The translations under genes were made by a program, and so were the position numbers. The notes under the pieces were generated by a model. That model had not been told where the DNA came from. It saw only the letters and a list, made by a program, of their open reading frames with translations, and did no database searches. DNA of 64,000 nucleotides from Plasmodium relictum (Eukaryota; Apicomplexa; Aconoidasida; Haemosporida; Plasmodiidae). The stretch lies in contig NC_041690.1 of NCBI RefSeq assembly GCF_900005765.1, positions 992,001 through 1,056,000 of the forward strand. Direction: 5' to 3'. This document shows, piece after piece, positions 22,531-33,288 of the stretch (positions are counted from its first letter, which is position 1; each line of letters opens with the position of its first letter).

Positions 22531-24129
22531 CTAATTTTTCTTATTTGAGTAATATTCCTGTTCATTTGCAAAAGAAGCTTCTACTTTTCTACCAGCGAAT
22601 ATTCTACCATTAAAAGTATTCATTGCATTTTTTGCTTGCTCTTTTGATTCATATTCACAGAATATTTTTACAGCAAGTGCATCATGAGAATTTTTATCAA
22701 CAAAAATATTTATATTTAACAAATTACCAAACTTAGATGCTTCCTCCTCAATTTCATCTTTTAACGTATCGTCTATTTCATCAACAGTCACCAAATTAGT
22801 TAAGGCAATAATTCTTGTGCAATTGTTATTTAATGAATGTGTTGAAGAATATTTATCTTCACAAGAATTACATCCATTTTTTAAATCATTATTTTTTAAA
22901 ATTAAAGGTGCTTGCACTATGACACCACTTCTTTTATCAACCTTCTGTAATATTAATGGAGCTTTAATACCCTGTTTATCTTTTCCTAACCCTTCACCTT
23001 TTTTCCATCCCATCTTTTCCATCATCCTTGTAGCAAAATCTTTTTTTACGACTGTCTCTTCTTTTTTAATATCATTTGAATTATGTGTTTTTTCTTTGTT
23101 TTTATTCATAAAATTGTAATTTTCATCTATTATATTTGATATATCACTATCATATATATTTTGTCTAGTACTTTTTTTTATTTTTTCTTCGTTCCTTTCT
23201 TTTAATTCACCCTCATTTTCACTATAATCTTCTCCTTTTTTGCTTATTTTTTCTCTTTCTTTGTATTCTCCTCCCTTACTATTCTCTTCATCTTTTAATC
23301 CATTTTTTATATATTTTTGTTTATATTTTTGTTTTTCTTTTATTTCGTATATACACTCATTTGTATTATTCCCACTATAACCATATAGTTTATTACTTTC
23401 ATAATCTTTTAACGTGTTTTTGTTCTTTTCTTTTGTTTCTTCCATTTGTTCTATTTCTTGTTTTTTCTTTTTCTCAGCTAGCATAATAAGCTTTTTCCTT
23501 TTTCTTTCTTTTATTATTTTGTTTAAGTCATTAGGCTTATTAGGATCATAATCTTCATTTGCATTTAAGATAAAATATTTATCATATAATTCATTTTTAA
23601 AATAATCATTTTCAATATTATTTTCACTTAAACTATTTATTATGTTTCCATTAGTTTTACTTTTAAAATTTATTTCTATATTTCTCATAGATTTTTCTTC
23701 ATTATTAGTTTTATTGCTTAATATGTTTTCATTTTTATTACATTGTTGTATTTTATTTAATCTATCACTAATTTTTTTTAAATCATCTTGAATTGATTTG
23801 TTTATATTTATTATTTCTATTTTTGTATCATTTTTTAAATTTTTATTATTTAAATGCTCATTTTTCACTTCATTTTTCAAAATTTCGTTTGAATTTTTAA
23901 GTTCATTATTTAAATTATTTACGTCTTTTTCATTTTCAGAATTTTTATTATCCAAGCTTTTATTTAAATTTTTAATATTTGCAATTTTTTTTTGAACAAT
24001 CACAGGAGTTATTAAACTTTTATTTATTTCAATGTAATTTTTTTGTTTTCTTAAGGAATTTATGTGTTCATTTTTTCCTAAATTTTTATTAGATATTGGA
24101 GGAGGCAAATCACCATATAAGCTATCCAT
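22531..24129 (-). CDS. Splicing factor SPF45 (RBM17-like): G-patch and UHM
   Basis: Nuclear splicing factor that helps choose 3' splice sites by binding SF1, U2AF and SF3B1 linear motifs. The 532-residue chain follows human SPF45 from end to end. It has the N-terminal signature MDSLYGDLPPP (family: SLYDDL), a PVI motif near 42, NEDYDPNKPNDLNKIIKERK near 195 (family: DEYDPMFPNDYEKV), and a G-patch FATRMMEKMGWKKGEGLGK at about 363-382. A C-terminal U2AF-homology RRM (about 435-525) has the key Arg-X-Phe in GRIFAGRKVEASF. Between these lies a Plasmodium-type Lys/Glu/Asn expansion of about 150 residues (near 215-350). Single exon; the signature MDSLY fixes the start. Confidence 0.92.
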   Translation of the reverse strand: MDSLYGDLPPPISNKNLGKNEHINSLRKQKNYIEINKSLITPVIVQKKIANIKNLNKSLDNKNSENEKDVNNLNNELKNSNEILKNEVKNEHLNNKNLKNDTKIEIININKSIQDDLKKISDRLNKIQQCNKNENILSNKTNNEEKSMRNIEINFKSKTNGNIINSLSENNIENDYFKNELYDKYFILNANEDYDPNKPNDLNKIIKERKRKKLIMLAEKKKKQEIEQMEETKEKNKNTLKDYESNKLYGYSGNNTNECIYEIKEKQKYKQKYIKNGLKDEENSKGGEYKEREKISKKGEDYSENEGELKERNEEKIKKSTRQNIYDSDISNIIDENYNFMNKNKEKTHNSNDIKKEETVVKKDFATRMMEKMGWKKGEGLGKDKQGIKAPLILQKVDKRSGVIVQAPLILKNNDLKNGCNSCEDKYSSTHSLNNNCTRIIALTNLVTVDEIDDTLKDEIEEEASKFGNLLNINIFVDKNSHDALAVKIFCEYESKEQAKNAMNTFNGRIFAGRKVEASFANEQEYYSNKKN

Positions 24130-25013
24130 ATTTTTTTTTTTTTAAATTTAAGTTTTTAAATTAATTAGAATTAAAAGAAAAAAAAAAAAGAATTATTTAT
24201 ATACTTAAAAAGTATATGTCAAAAAAAAAAAAAAAAAATTTACAAAATTTTATTTTATATATTTGCAAAAGTCATATAAAAACAAGCATCAAAGAAATTT
24301 TGGAATAAATAAAAATTATATTAAAAAAAAATAATAAAAAAAAATAAAAATAAAATGTATTTATATAAAATTAAATTATTATGATAACGTAGTAATTTTT
24401 TTTTTTAAGAATAATTATTTTTAAAGGAAATATATGAATACACGATTTCTTTTTTTTTCTTTTACTTTTTTTTATTTCCTTATAACTTTTGTATTTATAA
24501 AATATAAATTATTAACTAACATTTTATTTGAATTGTTTTTTTTGTATAAAATAAAAAAAAAGAATTATATTAGTATTATTCAAAAAAAAAGAATAATAAA
24601 ATAATTAAAAACAAAAAAATTACTAATAAATACGAACTTTTATTTATAGTTTTAAAGCATTTACATTATCAGTCTTTGTTTTATGAGACTTTTTTATGAA
24701 GTATTATTTAATAAATTAGATAAAAAAAAATTGCCACGTAAAAACAAAATAAAAACATATATTAATGGAAAAAACAACTGAAATATTTATGGAAGAAAAA
24801 AATAATATTAAAAAATTTTTATATGTTAATAAATATGACTACAAAAAGGATTTTTTAAGATTTTTTACGAATACAATAAAAAAATATATATATATATTTT
24901 AAAATATAAAACAATACATTATTTTATAATGTAGAATGTACAATTAAAAAAAAAAAAAAAAAAATAGAAAGGTATAAATAAATTAAATAAAAAAAATAAG
25001 AAAAAAAAATAAG
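24130..25013. other. Intergenic region upstream of SPF45
   Basis: About 0.9 kb of A/T runs between two genes on the same strand. It should hold the SPF45 promoter. No gene seen. Confidence 0.6.
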
Positions 25014-28000
25014 TTACTTTTTGGCTTCATTAATGTTATTTATATTTACAATTTTTTTTTTGGAATTTAAATTGTTATAATCATAAAAATGGTTATTGTA
25101 GTTATTTGAATTAAAATTTGAAAAATAATCGTTCTTATTAAATTTAATTCCATTCAATATTTTAGGGTTATATTTATTATATATATTATATGGTTGTGAT
25201 GTAAAAAAAGAGTTAAATTTTTTATTATTAGTAGTTGCTAAACTAGAATGAAAATTTTGATTAACCCCAATAAATTTGTTAAAAATGTTTTTTTTCATTT
25301 TATTATTAATGCTATATTTGTTTGCAACATTCAATGTATTATTTAACTTAAATTTTTGAGCACTATATCCATTGCAAATATTATTTACCATATCATTTGA
25401 TAGTCTAGTTATATCTTTCGAGTGATTAAAAATATTTAAATGATTATTACCAATGAAATTTTTATTATATTTTGTATTTATACATGAGTGATTATAATTA
25501 CACTGAATATTAGAATTATGAATAGATAAATTATTAACACCTTTGTTCATTAAACTATTGGCCATATTTAAATTATTACCATTGTTAATACTATTTAAAT
25601 TATTCATATTATTTATTGTATTAATACTATTTATATTATTAATAATAGTACTATTATTTAAGTTATTCATAGTACTCATATTGTTTAAATTATTAGTGTT
25701 ATTTAAACTATTAATATTATTTAATTTATAGGCATTGTAGGTATTATTATTTATGTTATTATTAAAAATATTATAATTGATATTATTTGAACTAGTATTT
25801 TCATTAACATTGTTGGTATTTTTATAGGATAAGTTTTTAAATTTATAACTCATATTTTTATAAGAAGAATCAGCAAATGTTTTCACTTTTTTATATTTAT
25901 GTGGACTATAATTTTTTAAAATTTTTTTATAATAATTTTTATAAATATATGGATTATATTTTTTTATATTTTTATTTATATAAATGGTTTTAATGTTTTT
26001 GCTTTTTCCATTAAAACAAGTTGCATTATTAACCATTTTGTTAGAATTTTCGTTATTATTATTATTATTTTCTAATAATTGAGTATCTGCAATGTTATAT
26101 AAATCATTATAATTAATAAAAACATATGGTATTGATGGATTTTTTAGTACATTAAATAATTCCGAACATACGCTTGTACCTAAATTCATATATAAAGCAT
26201 GTTTTAAATCAACATAAATATCTATATTTTCTTTTAATTGCTCCCTAATATTAGGAAAAATTAATCTTGAATAATAAAATACCTCAGTCTCATTTGAATT
26301 TAAGTTGATAATGCAACCAATTATTTTACGATTTTCTAGACATAGCACTGATCCAACACTTAAATTATATTCAAAATTAGTAGAATGAATTATCAATATA
26401 TCATTTTCTAATTTTATCATTTTACCAATTTTTTCTATTTTTATATTTTCCTTTACACTTTCTGGTGCTCCTATTAGCTTTATTCGATTATACTTGTGAT
26501 ACATATTTTTACTTTCACAAGAATTAAATTCATTTCCTTTTATTGCTTTAGATTCTTCAGACATATGCCCCTCATTTAAGTCTTTTAAAGAGTTTAAATA
26601 TGTCTTTTCACTGAAGTTTAAATGGGGACTATTTTTTTCATTGTTTATTTCATTTTTAATTTCGTCTTTTATCTCCATTTTTATTTCATCTTCAATTTCA
26701 TTCTTTATTTCATATCTTATTTCATCTTTAATCTCACTTTTGATTTCATTTTCTACTTCACATTTTATTTCATTTTCTACTTCATATTTTATTTCATTTT
26801 CTACTTCATATTTTATTTCATTTTCTATCTCATATTTTATTTCATCTTCCATTTCATATTTTATTTCATCTTCAATTTCATATTTTAATTCATCTTTTAT
26901 CTCATATTTTATCTCATAATTTATTTCATCTTTGACTTCTTTCTTTATTACATCTTTTATATCATCATTTTCGTCTTCATCCGTATCATTTTTTTCCTCC
27001 GCTTTTTTTTCTTCATTATTATATAATTCCTTTTTTATTTGATTATTATTCTTATCATCATCTAATATATTATCATTTGACAAATATGTAGTATAATTTA
27101 TTGGTTGTTCATTATCAATAGTTTTGAAATTATTATTAGAGGTAACATTTTCTTCTTCAGAATCGTCTGAATCTGAATATTCGTTACTTGAACAATTTCC
27201 TTCATAATTATTTTTGTTTATAAAATTCATAGAATTATTGTGTTTCTTCTCAGATTGTTCATCTTGATTTTTATATGCTAAATCATAGTACGCTATTCTT
27301 GAAACGAGTAAAAACTCATCAACTTCACTTTTTCCATCAATAATAATTTGCCCTTTATAATTCTGATCTAAATATTGATCGTATTTATCTTCCTCATATT
27401 TTTTTTCATTTATTTTATTTTCATTTTCATACATTGAAATTAATTCTTCTGGATTTACATCTTTATACTTTCCATAATTGTTTGATACGGATTCAATAGA
27501 TTCATTTTCACTTAATACATCATCATTAATTTGATCATTTTTGCTTAAATCTGTTTTTTCATTTTCACTTTCAGATAATGTATAAAAATCATCAAAAAAA
27601 TTTTGTGTTTCATTGATTTTTAACAAGTTATAATTAGTTGGTTCTTTTACTTTATCTTTAGTTTTTATTTCTTCAGAATCTTCAAAAGATTTTGTTTTAT
27701 TTATATTTTCACTTTTTATATTATCATTATTATTATAATTATAATTATTACTATTTTCTAAATCCTCATAATCTTCATTATAATTATTAACTTTCTTCTT
27801 TATTTCTTCATTTCTTTTTCTTTTTTTTTTTTGTATATCTAAATCTAAAATTATTTCATTATTATTCTTATTTATTACATTTGTCTCATTTAATATAAGA
27901 GAGCCTTTATTATTTAATGAATCTTTATTATTATTTTTATATTCTATGTTATTATCATATAAATACAAAGTTTCATTGTTTATTTTATAGTTAATAATTT

Positions 28001-28046
28001 GATGCAACTTTTCTCCTTTAAGCTCTTTTTCTTTTGTATTTAACAT
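25014..28046 (-). CDS. NAF1-like H/ACA RNP assembly factor
   Basis: Predicted nuclear chaperone that loads the pseudouridine synthase core (Cbf5/dyskerin) onto H/ACA RNAs before Gar1 replaces it. The call rests on a Gar1/Naf1 beta-barrel at about residues 530-620: KIEKIGKMIKLENDILII, then SVLCLENRKIIGCIINL and FYYSRLIF, matching the NAF1 order of linker strands, the GSxLxLEDRxxxG-like turn and the YxxR strand. The rest is low complexity. There is an acidic Asn/Glu N-terminus, an eight-residue Glu/Ile/Lys repeat at about 362-469, and a long Asn-rich tail with INNINN-type repeats (about 760-1010). The 1010-residue length is about twice that of the human protein, all of it due to these expansions. 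Single exon. Confidence 0.68.
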   Translation of the reverse strand: MLNTKEKELKGEKLHQIINYKINNETLYLYDNNIEYKNNNKDSLNNKGSLILNETNVINKNNNEIILDLDIQKKKRKRNEEIKKKVNNYNEDYEDLENSNNYNYNNNDNIKSENINKTKSFEDSEEIKTKDKVKEPTNYNLLKINETQNFFDDFYTLSESENEKTDLSKNDQINDDVLSENESIESVSNNYGKYKDVNPEELISMYENENKINEKKYEEDKYDQYLDQNYKGQIIIDGKSEVDEFLLVSRIAYYDLAYKNQDEQSEKKHNNSMNFINKNNYEGNCSSNEYSDSDDSEEENVTSNNNFKTIDNEQPINYTTYLSNDNILDDDKNNNQIKKELYNNEEKKAEEKNDTDEDENDDIKDVIKKEVKDEINYEIKYEIKDELKYEIEDEIKYEMEDEIKYEIENEIKYEVENEIKYEVENEIKCEVENEIKSEIKDEIRYEIKNEIEDEIKMEIKDEIKNEINNEKNSPHLNFSEKTYLNSLKDLNEGHMSEESKAIKGNEFNSCESKNMYHKYNRIKLIGAPESVKENIKIEKIGKMIKLENDILIIHSTNFEYNLSVGSVLCLENRKIIGCIINLNSNETEVFYYSRLIFPNIREQLKENIDIYVDLKHALYMNLGTSVCSELFNVLKNPSIPYVFINYNDLYNIADTQLLENNNNNNENSNKMVNNATCFNGKSKNIKTIYINKNIKKYNPYIYKNYYKKILKNYSPHKYKKVKTFADSSYKNMSYKFKNLSYKNTNNVNENTSSNNINYNIFNNNINNNTYNAYKLNNINSLNNTNNLNNMSTMNNLNNSTIINNINSINTINNMNNLNSINNGNNLNMANSLMNKGVNNLSIHNSNIQCNYNHSCINTKYNKNFIGNNHLNIFNHSKDITRLSNDMVNNICNGYSAQKFKLNNTLNVANKYSINNKMKKNIFNKFIGVNQNFHSSLATTNNKKFNSFFTSQPYNIYNKYNPKILNGIKFNKNDYFSNFNSNNYNNHFYDYNNLNSKKKIVNINNINEAKK
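26645..26960 (-). repeat. 24-bp coding tandem repeat (eight-residue DEIKYEIE unit)
   Basis: About eleven copies of an eight-residue unit, DEIKYEIE and close variants (NEIKYEVE, DEIRYEIK), inside the NAF1-like gene. Neighbouring units differ at third-codon and second-half positions, so this is an aged array with some recent near-identical copies in the middle. The opposite strand gives long open shadow frames because of the repeat. Confidence 0.85.
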
Positions 28047-29076
28047 CTTTTAAATAAAAAATATTATACATTAAAAAAATATAATATATTAAAATATAAA
28101 TAAAAAATAAAAAACTGAAATTACAAGCTTTACTTAATTTTATACTGATAAATAGAAACTTTGTTATTTAATTGATTAAATTTATATTTTTTATAAACAG
28201 TTTAAAAATTTTAAAAGTATTTTTTCTTATGTTCAATCATTTTTTTTCTCATAAAACAAATTAAAAAAGTTATAATTTACTTAAAATACCATTTTGTTTT
28301 AAAAATAAAATTAAAAATAAAAACATGTTAAAGGAGACCATAAAGTAACATGCTAAAAAAAAAAAAAAAAAGTTCCTTTTTTTATACGTTTGAACTTTTT
28401 TTGCGTGCATACACAAGAAAATGTTTTTTTCGACCCTTCTATTTTTAATATTTTGAATTTATAAATAAAAGAATTATTATTATTTTTATTCCTTTTTTAT
28501 TTACTCTTCCTTTTTTAATATCATTCATTTTTTTCTAAATTTTTTATATTTTTTTCTTATAATTATTTCTTAAACAAATAAACAAGAATATAGTTTAATT
28601 TAGAATAAATAAATTATAAAACTAATTTAAGGATTCAATATAAAATAAAAGAATTATATATTTACTGTATTGAAGATTTAACAAATATAATAAACTAATT
28701 CTTTTTTTTTCCATTTAATGAGGACTTTTTAATCAATGTAACTAATCTTATTAACATTAATCCATATTTAATTTCGTAAAATAGAGATAATAAAAAAAAA
28801 AAAAATTTATATATATAAAAAATATATCATATAAATTTTTAATTTTACAAAATTTTATTAAATTTATTAAATGCACGCTTAAGTATAAATAAGTATAAAT
28901 TATCATTTATTGAAAAGTGTCATATACTTATTACTTCCTATAAAAAAAAGAAAAAGAAATACGAATGAATTTAAAATTTTGATTTATATAAAAACTATAA
29001 TAACATACATTATTCACTTTAAAAAATTAAAATAATATATATCTATATAATTTTCATTTTCCATTTCCATATATAT
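28047..29076. other. Divergent intergenic region, NAF1-like (-) and GluPho (+)
   Basis: About 1 kb that must hold two promoters. A small direct repeat, AAGTATAAAT twice, sits near 28880-28900. No gene seen. Confidence 0.6.
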
Positions 29077-31689
29077 ATGTCTTTGAAAATGGATTACAAA
29101 GTTTTTTTAAAAAGCGTTGAAGATATGGACTATTTGCATAATGTAAAATATATGGAAACAAAAAATCTAGATGATTTTAATTTGAAATCTGCATATTATA
29201 TATGCAAAGAAATACACGATAAGCAATTAAGTAGTGAAGATGGTTATGTAGTTATAGGCCTATCAGGAGGAAAGACACCTATAGATGTATATAAAAATAT
29301 GTCATTAATTAAGGACATTGAAATAGATAGAAGTAAATTAATTTTTTTTATTATTGATGAGAGGTATAAAAGTGATGATCACAAATTTAGTAACTATAAT
29401 AATATAAAGTTTTTATTCGATGATTTAAATATAAATAAAGAAGAACAATTATTTAAACCAGATACAACAAAAAACATTGTTGATTGTATACTAGATTATA
29501 ATGAGAAAATAAAATTAATGTTAAAGAAATATAAGAAGGTGGACATTGCAATATTAGGAATGGGAAGTGATTTCCATATAGCTAGTTTATTTCCAAATAT
29601 ATTTTATAATATATATTTGAACAATTATCAGAATAGCTATATATATGACGAAAAATCTTTAAAAATATTGAATAGTGATAACTGTAATGATAATTTAAGG
29701 TTATTAAATGAATATGTATATTTTACTACCACCAATAAATTTGATGTTAGGAAAAGAATTACCGTGTCATTAGAACTATTATCCAAAGCATCAAGCAAAA
29801 TTTTTCTATTAAATTCAGCAGAGAAATTGGATTTATGGAAAAATATGCTTTTAAAATCACATATAGAAGCTAATTATAATTTATATCCAGCTGCTTATTT
29901 AATTGATACATCTAATACTACTGTAATAACATGTGGTTATGAAAAATATACAAAATCAATTGAAGAAATATATGATTCAAAAAAATCCTTATCTATGCAT
30001 GTAAGTAACTTGAATAAAAAAGAATTATTAACAATAATTATATTTGGATGTTCAGGAGATTTAGCAAAAAAAAAAATATATCCAGCCTTATTTAAATTGT
30101 ATTGTAATAATTTACTACCAAAAGATATATTAATCATTGGTTTTGCAAGAACAGTTCAAGATTTTGAAACATTTTTTGATAAAATAGTTATAAACTTAAA
30201 AAAGAGCTTACAATGCTATGAGGATTATTCTATGTGTAAAAAAAAAAATCTTTTAGATTCTTTTAAGAGTAGATGTAAGTACTATATTGGAGATTATTCG
30301 TGTCCAGAAGATTTTGAAAAATTTAATAAATATTTGAACGAAGCAGAACAGGAAGCTACATTAAATAGTCATGCATATCATTGTAAATCAGAATACTGCG
30401 ATGATAAAAGAGAAGACGAAAATGAAGAAAAACAAAATATAAATGAAAAAAAATTAGCATCAAATTATTCCTATGTTATAAATAGAATTCTGTATTTGGC
30501 TTTACCACCTCATATTTTTGTTAATACATTAAAGAACTATAAGAATTATTGTTTAAATATCAATGGTACAGACAAAATAATATTAGAGAAACCCTTTGGA
30601 AATGATTTAGAATCATTTAAAATTTTATCAAAACAAATTTTAGAAAATTTTAACGAACAGTATATATACAGAATTGATCATTATTTAGGAAAAGATATGG
30701 TTTCAGGTCTATTAAAGTTAAAATTTACTAATACCTTTTTATTATCTTTAATGAATAGACATTTTATTAAATGCATAAAAATTACATTGAAGGAAACAAA
30801 GGGTGTTTATGGAAGAGGTCAATATTTTGATCCATATGGAATTATAAGGGATGTAATGCAAAACCATATGCTACAATTATTAACATTAATAACAATAGAT
30901 AATGCAATTGATTTAAATGATGAATCTGTTAAGAATGAAAAAATAAAAATATTAAAATCTATTCCTCCTATAAAATTAGAAGACACCATTATAGGTCAAT
31001 ACGTTAAATCAGATACTTGTAAAGAGGAAAATAGAAACGATGAAATATTTGATGAATCAAAAGGAAATCATAGTTATCATGATGATCCTTACATAAAACC
31101 AGATTCTATTACTCCTACATTTTGCACCTGTATTTTATATATTAATTCTATTAATTGGTATGGAGTTCCTATAATATTTAAAGCTGGAAAAGGATTAAAT
31201 AAAGATATATGTGAAATAAGAATTCAATTTCATAATATTATGGGATCTTCTGATGAAAATATGTATAATAATGAGTTTGTAATTATTTTGCAACCTGTTG
31301 AAGCAATATATTTAAAAATGATGATAAAAAAAACAGGGTGTGATGATATGGAAGAAGTTCAATTAAATTTAACAGTTAATGATAAAAATAAAAAAATTAA
31401 TGTTCCAGAAGCATATGAAACATTGTTATTAGAATGTTTTAAAGGTTGTAAAAAAAAATTTATTTCAGATGAAGAATTGTACGAATCATGGAGGATATTT
31501 ACTCCCTTATTAAATGAATTAAAAGAAAAACAAATAAAACCTTTAAAATATCCATTTGGGCATTCAGGGCCTAAAGAAGTTTTTGATCTTGTTAGAAAAT
31601 ATTATAACTATGGTAAAAACTATACGCAAACACCTGAATTTGTCAGAAAATCTTCTTTTTATGATGATAATTTATTAGATATTAATTGA
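29077..31689 (+). CDS. GluPho: GluPho: 6-phosphogluconolactonase/glucose-6-phosphate dehydrogenase fusion
   Basis: Bifunctional enzyme special to Plasmodium and relatives, carrying the first two steps of the oxidative pentose phosphate pathway and making NADPH. Residues 1 to about 300 form the 6PGL domain, with GLSGGKTP at about 61-68, FIIDERY near 92 and LGMGSDFHIASLFP near 163-176. The G6PD domain starts near 316 with the coenzyme motif IFGCSGDLAKKK. It continues with LEKPFG near 504, the substrate and catalytic block RIDHYLGKD at about 532-540, and PTFCTCILYI further on. A charged insert near 445-465 (DKREDENEEKQ) sits inside the G6PD domain, as in other Plasmodium. At 870 residues it is slightly shorter than the P. 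falciparum protein. Single exon. Confidence 0.97.
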   Translation: MSLKMDYKVFLKSVEDMDYLHNVKYMETKNLDDFNLKSAYYICKEIHDKQLSSEDGYVVIGLSGGKTPIDVYKNMSLIKDIEIDRSKLIFFIIDERYKSDDHKFSNYNNIKFLFDDLNINKEEQLFKPDTTKNIVDCILDYNEKIKLMLKKYKKVDIAILGMGSDFHIASLFPNIFYNIYLNNYQNSYIYDEKSLKILNSDNCNDNLRLLNEYVYFTTTNKFDVRKRITVSLELLSKASSKIFLLNSAEKLDLWKNMLLKSHIEANYNLYPAAYLIDTSNTTVITCGYEKYTKSIEEIYDSKKSLSMHVSNLNKKELLTIIIFGCSGDLAKKKIYPALFKLYCNNLLPKDILIIGFARTVQDFETFFDKIVINLKKSLQCYEDYSMCKKKNLLDSFKSRCKYYIGDYSCPEDFEKFNKYLNEAEQEATLNSHAYHCKSEYCDDKREDENEEKQNINEKKLASNYSYVINRILYLALPPHIFVNTLKNYKNYCLNINGTDKIILEKPFGNDLESFKILSKQILENFNEQYIYRIDHYLGKDMVSGLLKLKFTNTFLLSLMNRHFIKCIKITLKETKGVYGRGQYFDPYGIIRDVMQNHMLQLLTLITIDNAIDLNDESVKNEKIKILKSIPPIKLEDTIIGQYVKSDTCKEENRNDEIFDESKGNHSYHDDPYIKPDSITPTFCTCILYINSINWYGVPIIFKAGKGLNKDICEIRIQFHNIMGSSDENMYNNEFVIILQPVEAIYLKMMIKKTGCDDMEEVQLNLTVNDKNKKINVPEAYETLLLECFKGCKKKFISDEELYESWRIFTPLLNELKEKQIKPLKYPFGHSGPKEVFDLVRKYYNYGKNYTQTPEFVRKSSFYDDNLLDIN

Positions 31690-33288
31690 TTCTATCAATA
31701 CAATTTTTATTTCTTTTTATATATTAGTACGTAAGAATAAGTTCGTAAATTTATGTTAATGTAATTTTAATTGAATTTACTACAATTAAGTACGTATATA
31801 TATATACAATACAAAAAATTAGTATTTAAATTATTTAAAAAATAAATAAATTTAAAAAAATTATTTAATTATACACTTCATTTAATATACATGCATGTCA
31901 ATTTATAGCATTTATACAACTATAATTCATCTTTAAAATTTAAAATAAATTATTTATGTTTTAAAACTTTTTATTTCTTATATAATTATTTTAAAAAAAA
32001 CAAAATAAAGAATATAAATATATTTTTTCAAAATGAATATATTTTTAAATAATTACGGATAACTTAATAATAGGATAGTGCTAATAGCATACCTTTATTC
32101 TATAGTTAATATAGCTTTTACTTGTTATATATCTCCTATAAATGAATTATATATTTTAACGATAAATAAATATGTTTATGTCTTAAAAGCTTATATATGC
32201 ATATCTAAAATTTTTACTTCATTTACTATTTTTTTTTTAATATGATAAATACAAAAAGATTATGCTTATTTGTAGAATGATAAATATTTATGTCATTAAT
32301 GATGATATTGAAACATTAAAGCAAAAAAGGCAAAAGAAAAAAAAAGAGAAAAAATTATAATTAGTTTTTTAATACTTACAAAGAATATTATATAAAATAT
32401 TCTTCTACTTTCCTATGCTAATTTTTTTTTTTACTCAGATAAAAATTTACTTTTTTTTTTTTTTTCTTTTCGTCATAATACAAGCACTTTAAATGATGTA
32501 AATAAATAATAGATATTTACTTTTTATAAAACTCTAGGTTAATAAAAATTTATTAGAATATTTTATCATTTAAGATTTTAATAATAAATTTTTATTACAA
32601 ACTTTAGGTGAAAAAAATATTTCTTAATAAGGTTTTTTTTATTTAGAACTCATTTTTGGATATAATAATTGATTTTTATTGTATCAATATATTCTCGAAT
32701 ATAATTAAAAAAATATCATAATACATTATAATATTAATAAAGCATTAAAAAAATAAAATTTTTTGTAATTAAGAAAATTTTTATGTAGAAGAAAATGCTT
32801 CCTAAAATTTGATATCTTTAAATAATATATACCTTTTATTTAAAAGTAAAAATAGCTTAAAAAAAAATAATGAAAAGACATTTCTATAATTTGTATATGC
32901 TTTTTTTTTTTTTTTTTATAAATATTCTTATTATTTTTTTTCTTCTCCCATTTTTTATCTATTAGATTGTTTATTTTTTTTTTTTAAAGATATTATTGTT
33001 CATTAAGTTACAATATTTACTAAAAGAACTTTTTTTTTCTTTTTGATAAAGAAAAAAAAAAAAACTTTCATTTTATAAAAATATATTTTTATGAAATAAA
33101 TATAAAAAATATTAAATAAAAAGGTAGTTTCATAATATTTACATATATTGCGTATTAATTGTCATTATTTCTCCTTTTTAAAATGTAATCTTATATTCTG
33201 TTGGAATATAAAAAAACATAAAAATATAAATAATAAAAAAAATAAATTAAATATATAAATATATATATTAAGTAAATATATTTAAAAA
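31690..33288. other. Convergent intergenic region, GluPho and p23
   Basis: About 1.6 kb between two convergent 3' ends, long for such a gap. It holds poly(T) and poly(A) runs and a palindrome ACATGCATGT at 31889-31898. I see no open frame of coding composition and no RNA gene. Confidence 0.55.

Noticed and set aside
26622-26919. Two long plus-strand frames rich in Phe, Ile and Ser
   Set aside because: They are the antisense of the 24-bp repeat in the NAF1-like gene, which keeps several frames open.
31889-31898. ACATGCATGT palindrome as a regulatory site
   Set aside because: It lies between two convergent 3' ends, with no promoter nearby, so chance is as likely.
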